Below, piece after piece: positions 50,301-62,261 of a stretch of 64,000 nucleotides of DNA (within the stretch, counting starts at the first letter, position 1; every line of letters starts with the position of its first letter). The position numbers were made by a program, and so were the translations under genes. The stretch spans positions 16,342,001 through 16,406,000 of the forward strand of contig JAPTOF010000005.1 of assembly GCA_028554755.1 (NCBI GenBank), in the 5' to 3' direction. Source of the stretch: Cordia subcordata. Its lineage: Eukaryota; Streptophyta; Magnoliopsida; Boraginales; Cordiaceae. Below the pieces are notes generated by a model. That model saw nothing but the letters and a program-made list of their open reading frames with translations. It did not search any database and was not told the origin of the DNA.

Positions 50301-50512
50301 GGGTTAGATTGAATTGACTTTTTTTTTTAAGTCTTTTTCAGTAACTTTTTTGAAAAAAATTAAAAGTTTTTGAAAAAAGTAATACTTGAAATGTTTTTAG
50401 AGTTCCAAACTTTTTTAAAGTCAAAACAAATAGTTATTGTAAAAGAAAATGTTCTTTCTTCAGAAAAAAGTATTTTTTCATGAAAAAAAAAAAAATCTAA
50501 ACGCCCTCAAGG
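50301..50512. mobile_element. MITE-like element, 'tttggatt' family, copy 8
   Basis: It starts agggttagattgaattgac and ends near aaaaaatctaaacgccct. The interior is opposed T and A tracts with the shared 'agttattgtaaaagaa' segment. Confidence 0.45.
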
Positions 50513-50639
50513 AATACTCTTACTGCTTTCTTTATTGAATGAAATGGAAAACTTTTTCTACCATGTAGAAAAAGTATGTATAAATGCATGTATGTATGGC
50601 ATTGATTATGAAGTATATTTAGACTTCCTCTCAAAAACT

Positions 50640-52010
50640 AATTATAGTCAATGAGAGGAAGAGCTCAATTAGACAATGAGAGTAACAACCCAAAATCTTA
50701 TATAGAAAATTTAAAACTTGAAAAATTTTTATGTGGAAGAATGTCTATTTCAATAGTCCATACATTCCATTATATTTTGACTTGTAACAAACACCAAAAA
50801 TCAAGAGTTTATATGAGCACAAAAACTGAGTATTAAGAACCAAGAGCTCATACGAGCGAAACAGTCAAAGATAGGTCACACATGAATGACACGAGAAAAC
50901 CAAGAACTAAGAGCTTATACGAGTAAAACAACCAAAGATAAGTCACCCATGGACGACGATAGTAATTGGGCCAAAACCCAAATTGATACCATATTCAGAA
51001 ACATTGAGGTTCTACGTCAAAAATCAATTGCTCAATGAGAGGTAGGGATAATAATTATGCTCTAACCCATATTGCCCCATATCGTAGGAGTTGCAGCTAG
51101 GTTTTTGTTAAAAATTGTTATCTGGGTGGGGTTTTATACCCTACCATGTTGCTGAGCAGGTAAAACGACCAAATATAAGTCACCTTACACAAGTAAAATA
51201 GCCAAAAATAAGTTAAACATGACCGATGAGAGTAATTGGGCCAAAACTTAACTTGATACCATATTAAGAAACATTAAGGTTCTATATCAAAAATTAATTG
51301 GTCAATAAGGGATAGGAATAATAATTATGCTCTACCCCATCTTGCCCCGTATTGCAGGGTGGCTAGATTTTTGTTGAAAACCGGTGCTTGGGTGGTGTTC
51401 TATACTCCTACCATGATGCACAGGCGAGTAGGTTTGGGGTTTATTAGCATCACTTGCCCTACCTCGATATATATATGTATATATAGATATATTTATTTAT
51501 TTATGTTATGTACTTATATAGTTTTATAGTTCATTATAAGTTTTATTTCATGAAAGCTTCTATATTTTAGTTGTTAAAATTACTTATACCATTTTTGAAA
51601 ACCAATGTTCAAATCTCTTTGGCAACATTACACTTAAAATGTTTTTGTATTAGCATTTATCCCATTGACCTTGTTGACTGATGCCTCATAAAAGGTGGAG
51701 CAAACTTTTTTTTTTTAATCAGATAGGGGCGGAGACGGGGTATTGGTATCCCCACATAAGGGCTAGGCGGGTTCTATCTAATAGGGGGTAGGAATGGTGC
51801 CAAGAGTTTGCCCCAAAACCAAGTATATAATAAGTGGTGCCACCTCATAGCGGTAAGCGCGGGGTTTATCTGATAAGGATGGGGATAGGGATGATGCTAG
51901 GGGTTTATCTGGTATGAGGTATATGATATGGGTAGGGACAAAGTTTTTCTACTAAACGTGGAACAAGAATTAGCAAACGTTGTCCTTACCTCGTCCTATT
52001 ACCAACACTG
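50640..52010. repeat. Repeat block with ~270-bp imperfect direct duplication
   Basis: The sequence from 50961 (agtaattgggccaaaac) recurs from 51231, including 'ttgataccatatt', 'ttctacgtcaaaaat' and 'ataattatgctctaccccat'-type segments, at roughly 80-85% similarity by eye. Downstream, 51720-52010 repeats motifs such as 'ataggggcggagacgggg' and 'ggcgggttctatctaatagg' of a common plant intergenic repeat. There is no coding frame. Confidence 0.6.
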
Positions 52011-52514
52011 ATGAAAGAAGTGTTTAGAACCTCTCAAATTTAAAATTTGAAATTTGCAATGTGAGAGGATGTCCAACAAAGCATATAAGTTTATTCTCAA
52101 GAATTTCTCGTTGTCATTAGAAGAAGCCATATATTTTTGTTTACGACTTTTCACTCTTTGTTCAAGATAACTACATCTTGCATTAACTACGTTATAGTCT
52201 AAATTCCTAATTATCTTTTGTTACGTTAATATGTTTGGTCTACCCATTTTTTTTTTTTTTAAAAAAGGATCAAACTCCAATAAATATATTACTTGTCTAT
52301 TGCTTTTTTTTAGACTAATCATTATTTAATTTAATTTTTTAATTTAAACACATGCATAGTATTGAAAAGTTTTCAAAAATTAAATTTTATAAAACTTATT
52401 TATATTTTATTATCATACATAGCATATAAAATTATCATATAAGAACATTAATCGCATTTTTTCCATGCATCGCACAAGTTTTATTCTAGTTATTTAAAAC
52501 TTGCGATCATTTTC

Positions 52515-52807
52515 TAGTGTTATTTCTTATGTTATGGTATTAGATTGGGCAATAATTTTAATTTAGACAATAATCAAGTTTGTTTTCTTATTGTGTCATT
52601 TTTTCTTAGTATATTAGTTATCTTATTAGTCTAATTTTCTATTTATGAGACTTATAACTAAGTATTCTTATTGTATTCACAAAAAAAAGTCAAGAATCTA
52701 TTATATAGTCTTTATAAGTCTTTCTTTTTTATAGCTATCGTTGAGAGTTTTTAATATAAACATATTTTCTCTCCATATTTTTTCTTATATTCCTCTTCTT
52801 TTCCACA
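52515..52807 (+). mobile_element. Old diverged LTR of the TRIM-like family
   Basis: It follows the order of landmarks in the solo LTR at 32320-32630: 'ttatggtattaga..gggcaat', 'ttagtctaattttct', 'tctttataa' and the end 'ttctctccatattttttc...ttttccaca'. It has many substitutions, and the target duplication is no longer visible. Confidence 0.6.
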
Positions 52808-53628
52808 CTATTGACCTATGGGAAATATTACTGTGAGCCACTGACTAGGAGTGTACACATACAATTTTAGACAATTTTCCTCCTAATTTTTTAATCAAAC
52901 TAATTCGAATGATCTACAGTTTTGTTAGAACAATCCATCCAAAACAATAGACAAACCAATGGTTTCAGTTGATTTAGTTTTTGGGAGGTTTTGACGATAT
53001 TATAATTGATTGTGGTATATTTGATAATAATAATAATAATAATAAATAATATAGTGAGCTGTTCAATTTAAACTGCAGTTTTCATCCTCTAAATCGATCG
53101 CTCGCTTTAACTTTTAAAAATTACAATCATAATCGATCAAACAAACATTAAAAACTATTAGATTAAGGTGAATTTGGTTCGATCAAAATAATTTTTGCGG
53201 CTTTTACAATTTGATGTAGTCTTTTATTTTTCTTGGATGAAATTTGGAGCACTCTTCCAAACAAGCGTTTGAAAAGTTCGTCCACGAAACAGACAAACTT
53301 CAAAATGTAGAGTCAAGTACACTATTTAAGTCAATTACCATCAACACACGAGAGTTACGTCTAGCGCATTGAATTGGCAATATTATGAGAGATCACATCA
53401 ATTAGGTGACAAACGTCAAAAATTGAAATCCAAAATGGTCCCGTTTGCTACGGCCGTGTTCTCCAACGCTGAAGGAGCGGTAGGCCCGTGACTAGATGAA
53501 TGCCTCGCATGCCAGCCGACGATTGCCACGCCTCGCACACTTTCTTCTATCATCCTTCCATGCATTTGATGCATATAGTGAAGCGAAAATGATGTAAATA
53601 ATTTTCATTATTTTTCTTTTCTTTTAAG

Positions 53629-53756
53629 GGTTTGTTTGGATTTTTTTCTTTTTTCTTTTTTCATATAATAGTACTTTTAGTTTTTCAAAAAACTTTTTTT
53701 TAAGCTTATAGAAAAAAATCACTTTTTGAGAAATCCAATTCAAATGGGCCCTAAGA
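53629..53756. mobile_element. Short 'tttggatt' family MITE, copy 9
   Basis: It starts gggtttgtttggattt and ends aatccaattcaaatgggccc, a clear inverted-end pair, with a T/A tract interior. Confidence 0.5.
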
Positions 53757-54217
53757 TAGTTTCCATTGTTTTTAAAATTTTAAATTAGTCCATAATATTT
53801 ATTGGAGGTAGTAAAATTAGTCTCTGTATTTAAAGGGTAAAAATTGAAAATTATTTTGTTCTAAAATGTTTGCTACAAAACTCATTTTCATTGTGAATGT
53901 TTGTTAGAACATTTATTTTAGAATCTAATATTACTGAAATATTTTATTTTAGTCCAAACTGATACGATGTGCTTCTAATTTACAGGGCACTTAAGTTAGT
54001 TTAGTTGTATTTTGTTGAATATTTAGGAGTAGAGACTAAATTAATCAAATTTTAAAATTAAACATTGACAACTGATTTGGATTTCTCTAAAATAATGAGG
54101 CTAACTTTTGAAACTTTTATAATACTTAGCTATTACCTCGTGAATTTAATTAACTACAAACTTCCCAATGACCATTATATAATTTTAATTTCAAAATGTC
54201 AAACAAAGTACTTTTAT

Positions 54218-54424
54218 AAGGGCTTGCTTAGATTGGATTCTGTTAAAAAGTTTTTTTTTAATTTTTTTAATAAATTCAAAATTTTAAATTTTGGAAAAAG
54301 TTTAATTCGAGTTATTCTTTTTAGAGTTTTAGCCTTTTTGGAGATCTATTTAAATACTTATTGCAAAAGAAATAAATTTTTTAAGAATAATAATTTGCCA
54401 TGAAAAAAAATCAATCCAAATAAA
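54218..54424. mobile_element. 'tttggatt' family MITE, copy 10
   Basis: It starts agggcttgcttagattgg and ends aaaatcaatccaaataaa, with the family interior. It lies about 115 bp upstream of the G-box cluster of the BRUTUS promoter. Confidence 0.5.
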
Positions 54425-54537
54425 TCTTTAATTATTAATAAAGTATTAGTGGAAAAAATGCATTATTATCTAAATATTGTTTATCCAACGTTAAATTGTC
54501 ACATCATGTAATTTGTTACCCCATTGCCTCATTCCCA

Positions 54538-54690
54538 CACGTGACATTCCCATCCTCTCACGTGTCAAGCACATTGAGGCAAACAACTTCAGACCCCCTG
54601 ACGTGTCCCATTGCTTCCACGTCAGCATCCAAACACCTTTCGCTTTAACCAACAAGATCTCTCCCCCTTGCCACGTAACCAACTATAAAT
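54538..54690 (+). promoter_or_regulatory. BRUTUS promoter: ACGT-core cluster and TATA box
   Basis: Two perfect G-boxes (CACGTG at 54538-54543 and 54559-54564) and three further ACGT cores (54600-54605, 54618-54623, 54672-54677) lie within 140 bp. A tataaat at 54684-54690 follows. This suits binding by bHLH or bZIP factors. In Arabidopsis, BTS is induced by iron deficiency and its regulators are bHLH proteins. That they bind these exact sites is inference. Transcription would start near 54715-54725. Confidence 0.65.
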
Positions 54691-54770
54691 TGCCCCCACT
54701 TCATCCATCAAAATTTCAACCTCCCAATTTTCTTCTCCGTTTTGTTTTTAGAGAGAGAAACCAAAAGCCT

Positions 54771-54887
54771 ATGCTTACAGATGTAGAGAGAAGTAATACA
54801 GTGAGAGAAAATATCAGAATCAAATAATAATTTTTAATTTTTAATTTTTTTTGGAAGTGAAGATTTTGTATATAAATAGGCATGAAT
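54771..54887 (+). promoter_or_regulatory. Upstream ORFs and second TATA-like box before the BRUTUS start
   Basis: If transcription starts near 54720, the leader contains an 18-codon uORF (54771-54827) and a two-codon ATG AAT TGA (54882-54890). A second TATA-like sequence, tatataaatagg, lies at 54869-54880, only 15 bp before the main ATG. A transcript started from it would lack that ATG and could begin at an internal Met (such as residue 21). Confidence 0.4.
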
Positions 54888-54894
54888 TGAGAAA

Positions 54895-54908
54895 ATGGCG
54901 ATGCCGTT

Positions 54909-54940
<32 letters not shown>

Positions 54941-57900
54941 GGGGGGGAGGGGTAATGGCGGCCGGGAGAGAAATGGGACAGGTGGAGCCGGCCGGGCCAG
55001 GGCAGGGCCCGACCATGACGCCGTCTCCGATTCGGATTTTTTTGTTCTTTCACAAGGCAATTCGGGCCGAGCTGGAAGGGCTGCACAAGGCCGCGATGGC
55101 TTTTGCGACGGATCCGGAAGGTGATATAAAGCCGTTGCTTGGACGGTTGCGTTTCTTCGGGTCGATTTATCAGCACCATTGCAATGCCGAGGACGAGGTG
55201 TGTAAATGTAATCAAAATGAATTTTGATTTTCTGGACTTCATTGCTTAATTTAGTGTTACACACACTCTCTCACATGCACGTGTATGTTTGTGTGCATAG
55301 CTATAGAAGAAATGATTAATTTTGTACCGTATTCTATCTTTATGTTTACATATTTCATATTTGTGTGTATGTGTGTGTGCATATGCGCGAAATCGTTAAT
55401 TTTGTAGCATATTCTGTCTTATATGCACATACATATACATATATTTGGGTGTATGTATGTGTGCACATATGAGAAATGATTAGTTCTATCTTGTACTCAA
55501 TCGGTATATATAAGTGTGAGTTTTTACTGGTAAATTTCTGGGATTATTATTTGATTAGATTTCTTTTGCATTTGTAGGTGTCTATGCCATTTTTTTAATT
55601 TTTTTCTGGATACTTTTGTTTGAATAATTTTCTGGAAAAAAGAAAAAAAAAAAAGAAAAGGCGCACTGATGGTGTTTGCTTCCTTTCAATATTTTTAGCT
55701 TTCATTCATCATACATGCTCAATTTATATACTCTGTGATTAGTTCCAGAGTCATTCTTTCTGAATTCTAAATCTGAAATTTCTGTTTAGAATGCAATGCA
55801 TTTTGTATAGTTGTCTTTGGTTTTGTTGGTTAGTTGTCTTCCGTAATTCCTTTGGTTTTGAATTGTTGAATTGTCATATTTTTTTCCCATGAGCTGTCTG
55901 CAGTTTGATTCTCTACACATTTTTCTCATGAGTGCCGGTCTATGTTTCTAGTCATGTTTACAAAATTGTTTTTCTCTGCTAATGATTAAGAAATTTTAGA
56001 CTTTTAGATAGAAGTTGGATCACTGATTTTCACATTCATGCTTTTTTCGGGGGTAGGTATTTTAATTCATGAGTCACTTAGCAACTAATCAATAGTATCA
56101 CACATTTATCGTGTTACTTGAAGTTTCCAAGTTTTCTGTTAGTTGGTGATACTTTGTGTTAAGGTTTGTGTTAATTGGTGGATTGGCCAGTATGCAAAGT
56201 GAAAGGAGGTTGAATATATGAGGCCATGTGTTTAACAAGGCATGACACTGTTAGGTACTCTTTAGAATTTTGACTATCTGATATTATGTCATGGAGTTAT
56301 ATCAGTGACAAAAAATGTGAAGGGTTCAGTATTGTCGCCTTTCAGTTGAAGGAGAACATGTCAATGTGCAAGGTTCAATAAAAAACTGAGCCCTGCCTGT
56401 GATGCTTTTAGATGAGCTTATGAAGTGGTCACTTAAAGGCTCTTCTACCTATACGCTTTCAGATGAGGTGGTCACTTATTAATTTGAGCTAGTTGTGAGA
56501 CATCCACATCATAACAGTTAAATTTGGGTCGGTTTCAGCTGTCTCCTAACAATATAAACAATAAATGGGAACTTGCTATTACTCATATAATGGATTTTGA
56601 CAAAGTCCTTTTCAATTATCAGCTACCACTTTGGTGCTAATAGCTTTTTGTGAGGTTAGATAAGGTAAACATCTTATGGATGGGAACTGGGATGATTTTT
56701 TTCTGTGCAGAATTTGGCTTATAAACATTCATTTCATTTTTATCTTCTGTCATTTATTATGAAGCACCAATACTCTCTGGAGGTCACGTATCACATGTTG
56801 GGCACCGACATGCTCCGGACACGCTTAGAAGCGTGTCCAACATGTGTCTGACAATTTAATTTTTTTGTTTTTCTCGGGTGCATTTTCAGACACACTCAGA
56901 CACATGAGGGACATACGTAGGGTTCTTTTTTTTTTTTTTTTAATTTTGGAAAATCGTTTGGTGCTTCAATGCAATTTACAGAACTTTTGGGTAAAAAATA
57001 TCAAATGCCAAACAACCAAGCTGAAAACTTGACCACAGAAAGGGAATAAAAAAAGCTAAAGACAACATATCACTTACCAGTGTATCAATCTCACACCCAA
57101 AATTGAAAAAGCCCTAATTGAAAGGATCACCATCATTCTCCATACCAAAATATCTCTCAATCCACGGCTCATATCAATTGACAACTCACAAATCAGAACT
57201 CCTCTCAATCGACTTGCTCCTTCTCACTCTCTTATCAGTAGTAGGAGCTATAGTTGTACATTCATGATATATATATCGATGTTATATAATATATATTTGT
57301 ACATACATATATAGATGTGTAATCAAATAAGAGAATTACATACTTGGATACACTCACGATATAAAGATGTTTATTCACTATATATAATAAATGACATGTT
57401 TTTTTAGCGTATCTTGGACATATTATATCCTAGTTTGTGCAAAGAAAGCGTATCAGCGTGTCGCATCGTATTGTGTCACGTGTCTGTGTATCGTATCCGT
57501 GCTTCATAGTCACTCATTTATATGAAGCTTAGATTAAATATATCCTACTCTGCCTCCACATTTTCTATCAGTTGGAATCGTAACTGCGTTATCAGTGATG
57601 GATCATCTTCTATATCTTTTCTGATTATAGTTTGCACCAACTATTTCAAAATTTTGGCTTTCTTTCTGGTAATGTGAACATTATAGTATTGCATCATCAA
57701 AATGACAGGTCATTTTTCCTGCACTTGATAATCGTGTGAAGAATGTGGCACGAACTTATTCCCTAGAACATGAGGGAGAAAGTGTGCTTTTCGATCAGCT
57801 GTTTGCATTATTGGATTCTTACAAGCAAAATGGAGAAAGCTACAGGAGAGAACTGGCATCGTGTACAGGAGCCCTTCAAACATCAATCAGTCAGCACCTG

Positions 57901-60900
57901 TCCAAGGAAGAGGAGCAGGTATAGTTCTTTCACTAAATTTCTTTTCCCTTTGCATGTCTCTCCCAATTTCTTTCTGAATCAATCTCTTTCGACTTGTCTG
58001 ATGATAGTGTATATCTGAAGTCTAATGAAATTAGGGTACAAACTGCATAGCTAAAATGCGTTGAAGTACTTTCTGTTTATCTCATGGTAAACAATGCTTA
58101 AATGTTCATCATTGCTTTTAGCAGTCGAGATTCTTGAAGCCTGCGTATATAAGACTTTGAGAGGAAACCACTAAGTTTTTCAACTTATTTGAGTTTATAC
58201 ATTCTGGATGAGAGTGTTGCTTAAGTATACTGTTGCTTGACTGTCATGTCTCAATATTTTTGCTTCAGTCTTTACGGGGATATTTTCCTGAGATGAATGA
58301 ATGCTTTCCTTCTACAGGTATTTCCCTTGATCATGGACAAATTCTCCTTTGAGGAGCAGGCATCTTTGGCTTGGCAGTTTTTGTGCAGCATCCCTGTAAA
58401 TATGATGACAGAATTCTTGCCGTGGCTTTCGTCCTCCATTTCACTTGATGAACATCAGGACATCCGCCGATGCTTGAGTAAAATAATCCCAGATGAAAAG
58501 TTATTGCAACAGGTGAGACTTCTTACAAGTGAAAAACAAACTCCATTAATTTGCTTTGTGACTGACTTAAAAGGTCTCCATAATTAAGATCATATTTAGC
58601 TGGATGGATGGAGTGCAGATCCATAAGAAGCGTAAAAGTTGTGAAAATGATCCTATGGCAAGCACCTCAATCATTTTGACCGAGAAGCGGCACTGTGATT
58701 GTGAATCTTCTATGGCTTGTAAAATTAATGTTGTGATGTCGAATTGCGATCATAAGGAATCCATTCTCAATTTCCCAGTAGATGAGATATTGCATTGGCA
58801 TAATGCTATTATGAAGGAGTTGAATGATATAGCTGACATAGCTAGAAAAATCAAGTTATCTGGAAAGGTTACTGATCTATCTACCTTCAATAGGCGGCTC
58901 CAATTTATTGCAGAAGTTTGCATCTTTCACAGGTATTTCCAATTAACTCTTTTCATGTGTTGTTGTTTCCTGAAATAATATCCTTTAATTACACTAATAG
59001 TTTGAACTGCATTCAAATTGGTTATGTCTAGATCCTGGTCAAAATAGTCACATTTTCTTTCTCATGAGTACTAAAGGGAGATGTTGCTGCCCTTTTCCTA
59101 TTTTGTTTATTCTAGATAATGTAAAACTTACCAAGCACTCGTTTGAAGTCTATGATCCAGTGTTTTAGGATTGTCTTTTTAGCAGTTCTGGCAAACATAA
59201 TCTTTTGGATCTTGCTGAAGCTCGCCTTATTGGTCACGAAGTTTTACCAAAAGTGGGAAAAGACCAATATGTTGAACAGCTTTTTCATGTCTTCAAAGTG
59301 TCCTATCACCACTTTTCATCATTCTATGTAGGCGTAGATTTGTTAAGATTTTCTGTGGTGGATGCATGCTGTACAACAACACTGACTTCCTTTGGCATTC
59401 TTCTTGTTAAATAGTGTACATTTTCACTCTGATTGCAGCATTGCTGAGGACAGAATTATATTCCCTGCTGTAGATGCAGAACTTTGTTTTGCTCAGGAGC
59501 ATGCAGAAGAAGAAAGGCAATTTGACAAGTTTAGATACTTGATAGAAAGTATCAGGACTGCTGGAGCTAATTCACTATCCGCTGAATTCTATTCAGAGTT
59601 ATGTTCGCATGCAGATGACATAGTGGAGACTATAAAGAAGCACTTCCACAATGAGGAAGTACAGGTGAAAAATTTTAGCGCCACAAAGAATTTTTTGGAG
59701 TCCACTGTTATCACTTCTGTATTTCTTAAAATATGCGTCCCTTATCGAGTTGCTGAAAGGCAAAGCAAATCTCTTCTTTGCATGCATACTTGCAGAACCC
59801 TTGAATTTTTTTTTTCTCTTTATTTCTGTGGAGACACTGAGACTCATGAATGATGAATGACATTTTGTGCTGCACTTGGAGGTTTTACTGATCATACTGA
59901 CCTACCAGGTTCTTCCACTAGCTCGAAAGCATTTTAGCCCCAAACGGCAGCGAGAACTTCTTTACCGAAGTTTATGTATCATGCCGCTGAGACTGATTGA
60001 ATGTGTTCTACCATGGTTGGTAGAATCCCTTAGTGAAGAGGAGGCATGGTCGTTACTTCAGAATATGCATATGGCAGGTTCTCTGTCTTTTTTACTTTCT
60101 ATTTAACTGGAATCTCTGGTCAATGGGTGATGAGCCTGTTCCCTGTGTCTCACTTGATTTGCTAATGCAGCTCCTCCATCAGACGCTGCATTGGTCACCC
60201 TTTTCTCTGGTTGGGCTTGCAAAGGTCGTCGAGGAGGTTTTTGTTTGTCTTCAGCTGCTAATGGTTGTTGTCCTGCAAAATCGCTCTCGGAAACCCTGGG
60301 GGATGGTGATAAGTTTTGTTGTCTCAGTGCCTGTTCGGGTTGCAGGAATGGAAATACTCAATGTGGTAATTCAAGTAATCATGAGAGGCCAACCAAATGT
60401 GGAAAGTCAGCACTAGTGGAAGAAGTGACTGCTAATGATCATTCACGAACTGTGAAATTCCAGGGTAATGAGTCCTGTTGTGTCCCTGGGTTAGGAGTGG
60501 ATAGCGGTAAGCTGGGGATGCATACCCTCGTGGCAGCCAAGTCATTGCGCTCTTTGTCATTAAGTCCTAATGCTCCTTCTCTTAATTCCTCTCTTTTCAA
60601 CTGGGAAGCAGATATCAGCTTCAACAATGGGCGCATGACACGACCCATTGATAACATTTTCAAATTTCACAAAGCCATCCGCAAAGACTTGGAGTTTCTG
60701 GATGCTGAATCTGGGAAACTTAGCAATTGCAATGGGACTTTTCTGAGGCAGTTTACTGGTCGATTTCAACTTTTATGGGGTTTATATAGAGCTCACAGTA
60801 ATGCAGAAGATGATATAGTATTCCCTGCATTAGAATCAAAGGAAACTCTTCATAATGTCAGCCACTCCTACACTTTAGACCACAAGCAGGAAGAAAAATT

Positions 60901-62261
60901 ATTTGAGGATATTTCTTCTGCACTTGGTGAGCTTTGTCTTCTACATGAGCTCTTGAAAAGTGGAAATATCACTGAAGATCATCCCTGTGGAAATATATGC
61001 AGTTCTTCTGAACTTAATGATAATTTGAAAAAATACCATGAGCTGGCTACAAAGGTTCAGGGCATGTGCAAATCCATTAAAGTAACACTTGATCACCATG
61101 TTACACGTGAAGAAGTTGAGCTGTGGCCATTATTTGATAAGCACTTTTCAGTGGAAGAACAGGACAAAATTGTTGGCCACATAATTGGTACCACAGGAGC
61201 AGAGGTGCTTCAATCAATGTTGCCCTGGGTGACATCTGCTCTCACTCAGGAAGAGCAAAATAGAATGATGGATGCATGGAAGCATGCAGCTAAAAACACT
61301 ATGTTTAGTGAATGGCTGAATGAATGGTGGGAAGGTACTCCAGCTGCATCTTCCCAGACTTCAACAGATAATAGTATCTCCCAAGGTTTGCCATCCTCCT
61401 CCATCTCTTAGCTCTACAATTGTTTTCTGTATTTACAGAAGCTGTTCTGTTTTTAAACACAAAGCATTTCCATTCTTTGCGTTATGTAACAATCAAACTA
61501 CTTACTGTATGTTTGGTAGATTCTGTTTTAATAGTATTATGTTACCCAATGTAGGCTATGATATACATGAATCCCTGGATCGAAATGATAATACTTTTAA
61601 GCCTGGGTGGAAGGATATTTTCAGAATGAATCAAAATGAGCTTGAATCAGAGATTAGAAAGGTTTCTCGGGATTCCAGTCTTGATCCAAGAAGAAAAGCT
61701 TATCTCATTCAAAATCTCTTAACCAGGTTTGTGCTTGTTTCTTGGCATTACTCAGTCCAGTTCATTAATGTTACTGCTACATCGCTGTGCTTATTCCTAT
61801 CAATAAAATCTGCTTGTAGCCGCTGGATAGCTGCACAGCAGAAGTTGCCGCAACTAAGAACGGGTGAAACTTCGGATGGTGAAGATTTACTTGGATGTTC
61901 ACCATCATATCGTGATCCAGAGAAACAAAAATTTGGGTGTGAGCATTACAAAAGAAACTGTAAACTTCTTGCTGCTTGCTGTGGCAAACTGTTTACATGC
62001 AGGTTCTGCCATGATAAAGTGAGCGACCATTCAATGGATAGGTAACTTTTCCTAGATATATGTTGGTATTGCCTAATTTCTGATTCGCTCATGTTTCATT
62101 TATCATAGAATATTTCAATACAGGAAGGCAACATCTCAAATGATGTGCATGAACTGCCTAAAAGTTCAGCCAGTCGGGCCCGTTTGCACAGCTCCTTCTT
62201 GCAATGGGCTCCTGATGGCAAAATATTATTGCGGTAGTTGCAAATTTTTTGACGATGAAAG
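54895..62261 (+). CDS. BTS: BRUTUS-type hemerythrin/zinc-finger E3 ubiquitin ligase, 5' part (continues past right edge)
   Basis: Exons: 54895-55197, 57709-57918, 58318-58512, 58589-58932, 59439-59664, 59909-60077, 60171-61385, 61555-61726, 61820-62041, 62124-62261. They give 1064 residues plus two bases; the rest lies beyond the window. Three hemerythrin domains are visible: HFHKAIR-type helix at H53 with HHCNAEDE and HLSKEEEQ; second from H307 with FHSIAEDR and HFHNEEVQ; third from H649 with HSNAEDD and HHVTREEVE. His/Glu residues that bind a di-iron centre are conserved. From about C985 the CHY-type zinc finger starts ([24 protein letters not shown]), then [14 protein letters not shown]. 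The RING that ubiquitinates bHLH targets is not in the window. By family it is a nuclear iron sensor that restrains iron-deficiency responses. The N-terminus has an unusual poly-Thr run. The ATG at 54895 is the first in frame. Confidence 0.95.
54906..54940 (+). repeat. In-frame ACG trinucleotide repeat coding poly-threonine
   Basis: Nearly uninterrupted acg/gac triplets encode about ten Thr/Ala residues near the N-terminus, followed by a G-run coding Gly. It lies before the first hemerythrin domain, where length variation should be tolerated. Confidence 0.85.
56758..57508. mobile_element. Inverted-end element in BRUTUS intron 1
   Basis: Left end tatgaagcacc and right end gtgcttcata are inverted. 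Just inside are 'ggacacgc', 'gtgtccaacatgtgtctgac' and 'gtgtcacgtgtctgtg'-type repeats. This resembles a widespread plant repeat with 'atgaagcac' ends. No convincing target duplication was found, so the exact borders and superfamily are uncertain. Confidence 0.5.

Larger units (their letters stand above)
45357..54480. other. Intergenic spacer between the divergent MBL-fold and BRUTUS genes
   Basis: About 9 kb without a supportable gene. The first few hundred bases should hold the MBL-fold promoter. Beyond it are repeats described separately. Two diverged copies of a ~200-bp sequence lie at about 47540-47760 and 47790-47960 (each with a poly-T, 'gacgagaaagaa'-like start and 'gggagaatataaa' end). 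A less AT-rich patch at about 53430-53540 has no coding frame I recognise. Confidence 0.6.

Noticed and set aside
54716..55264. 182-codon minus-strand frame opposite BRUTUS exon 1
   Set aside because: Arginine/serine/proline-rich shadow of the GC-rich coding exon; the plus-strand frame is the conserved one.
59143..59414. Overlapping 62-69-codon frames in BRUTUS intron 4
   Set aside because: The hemerythrin domain continues directly from 58932 to 59439 in phase (…IFH-S-IAEDR…), so this is intron sequence.
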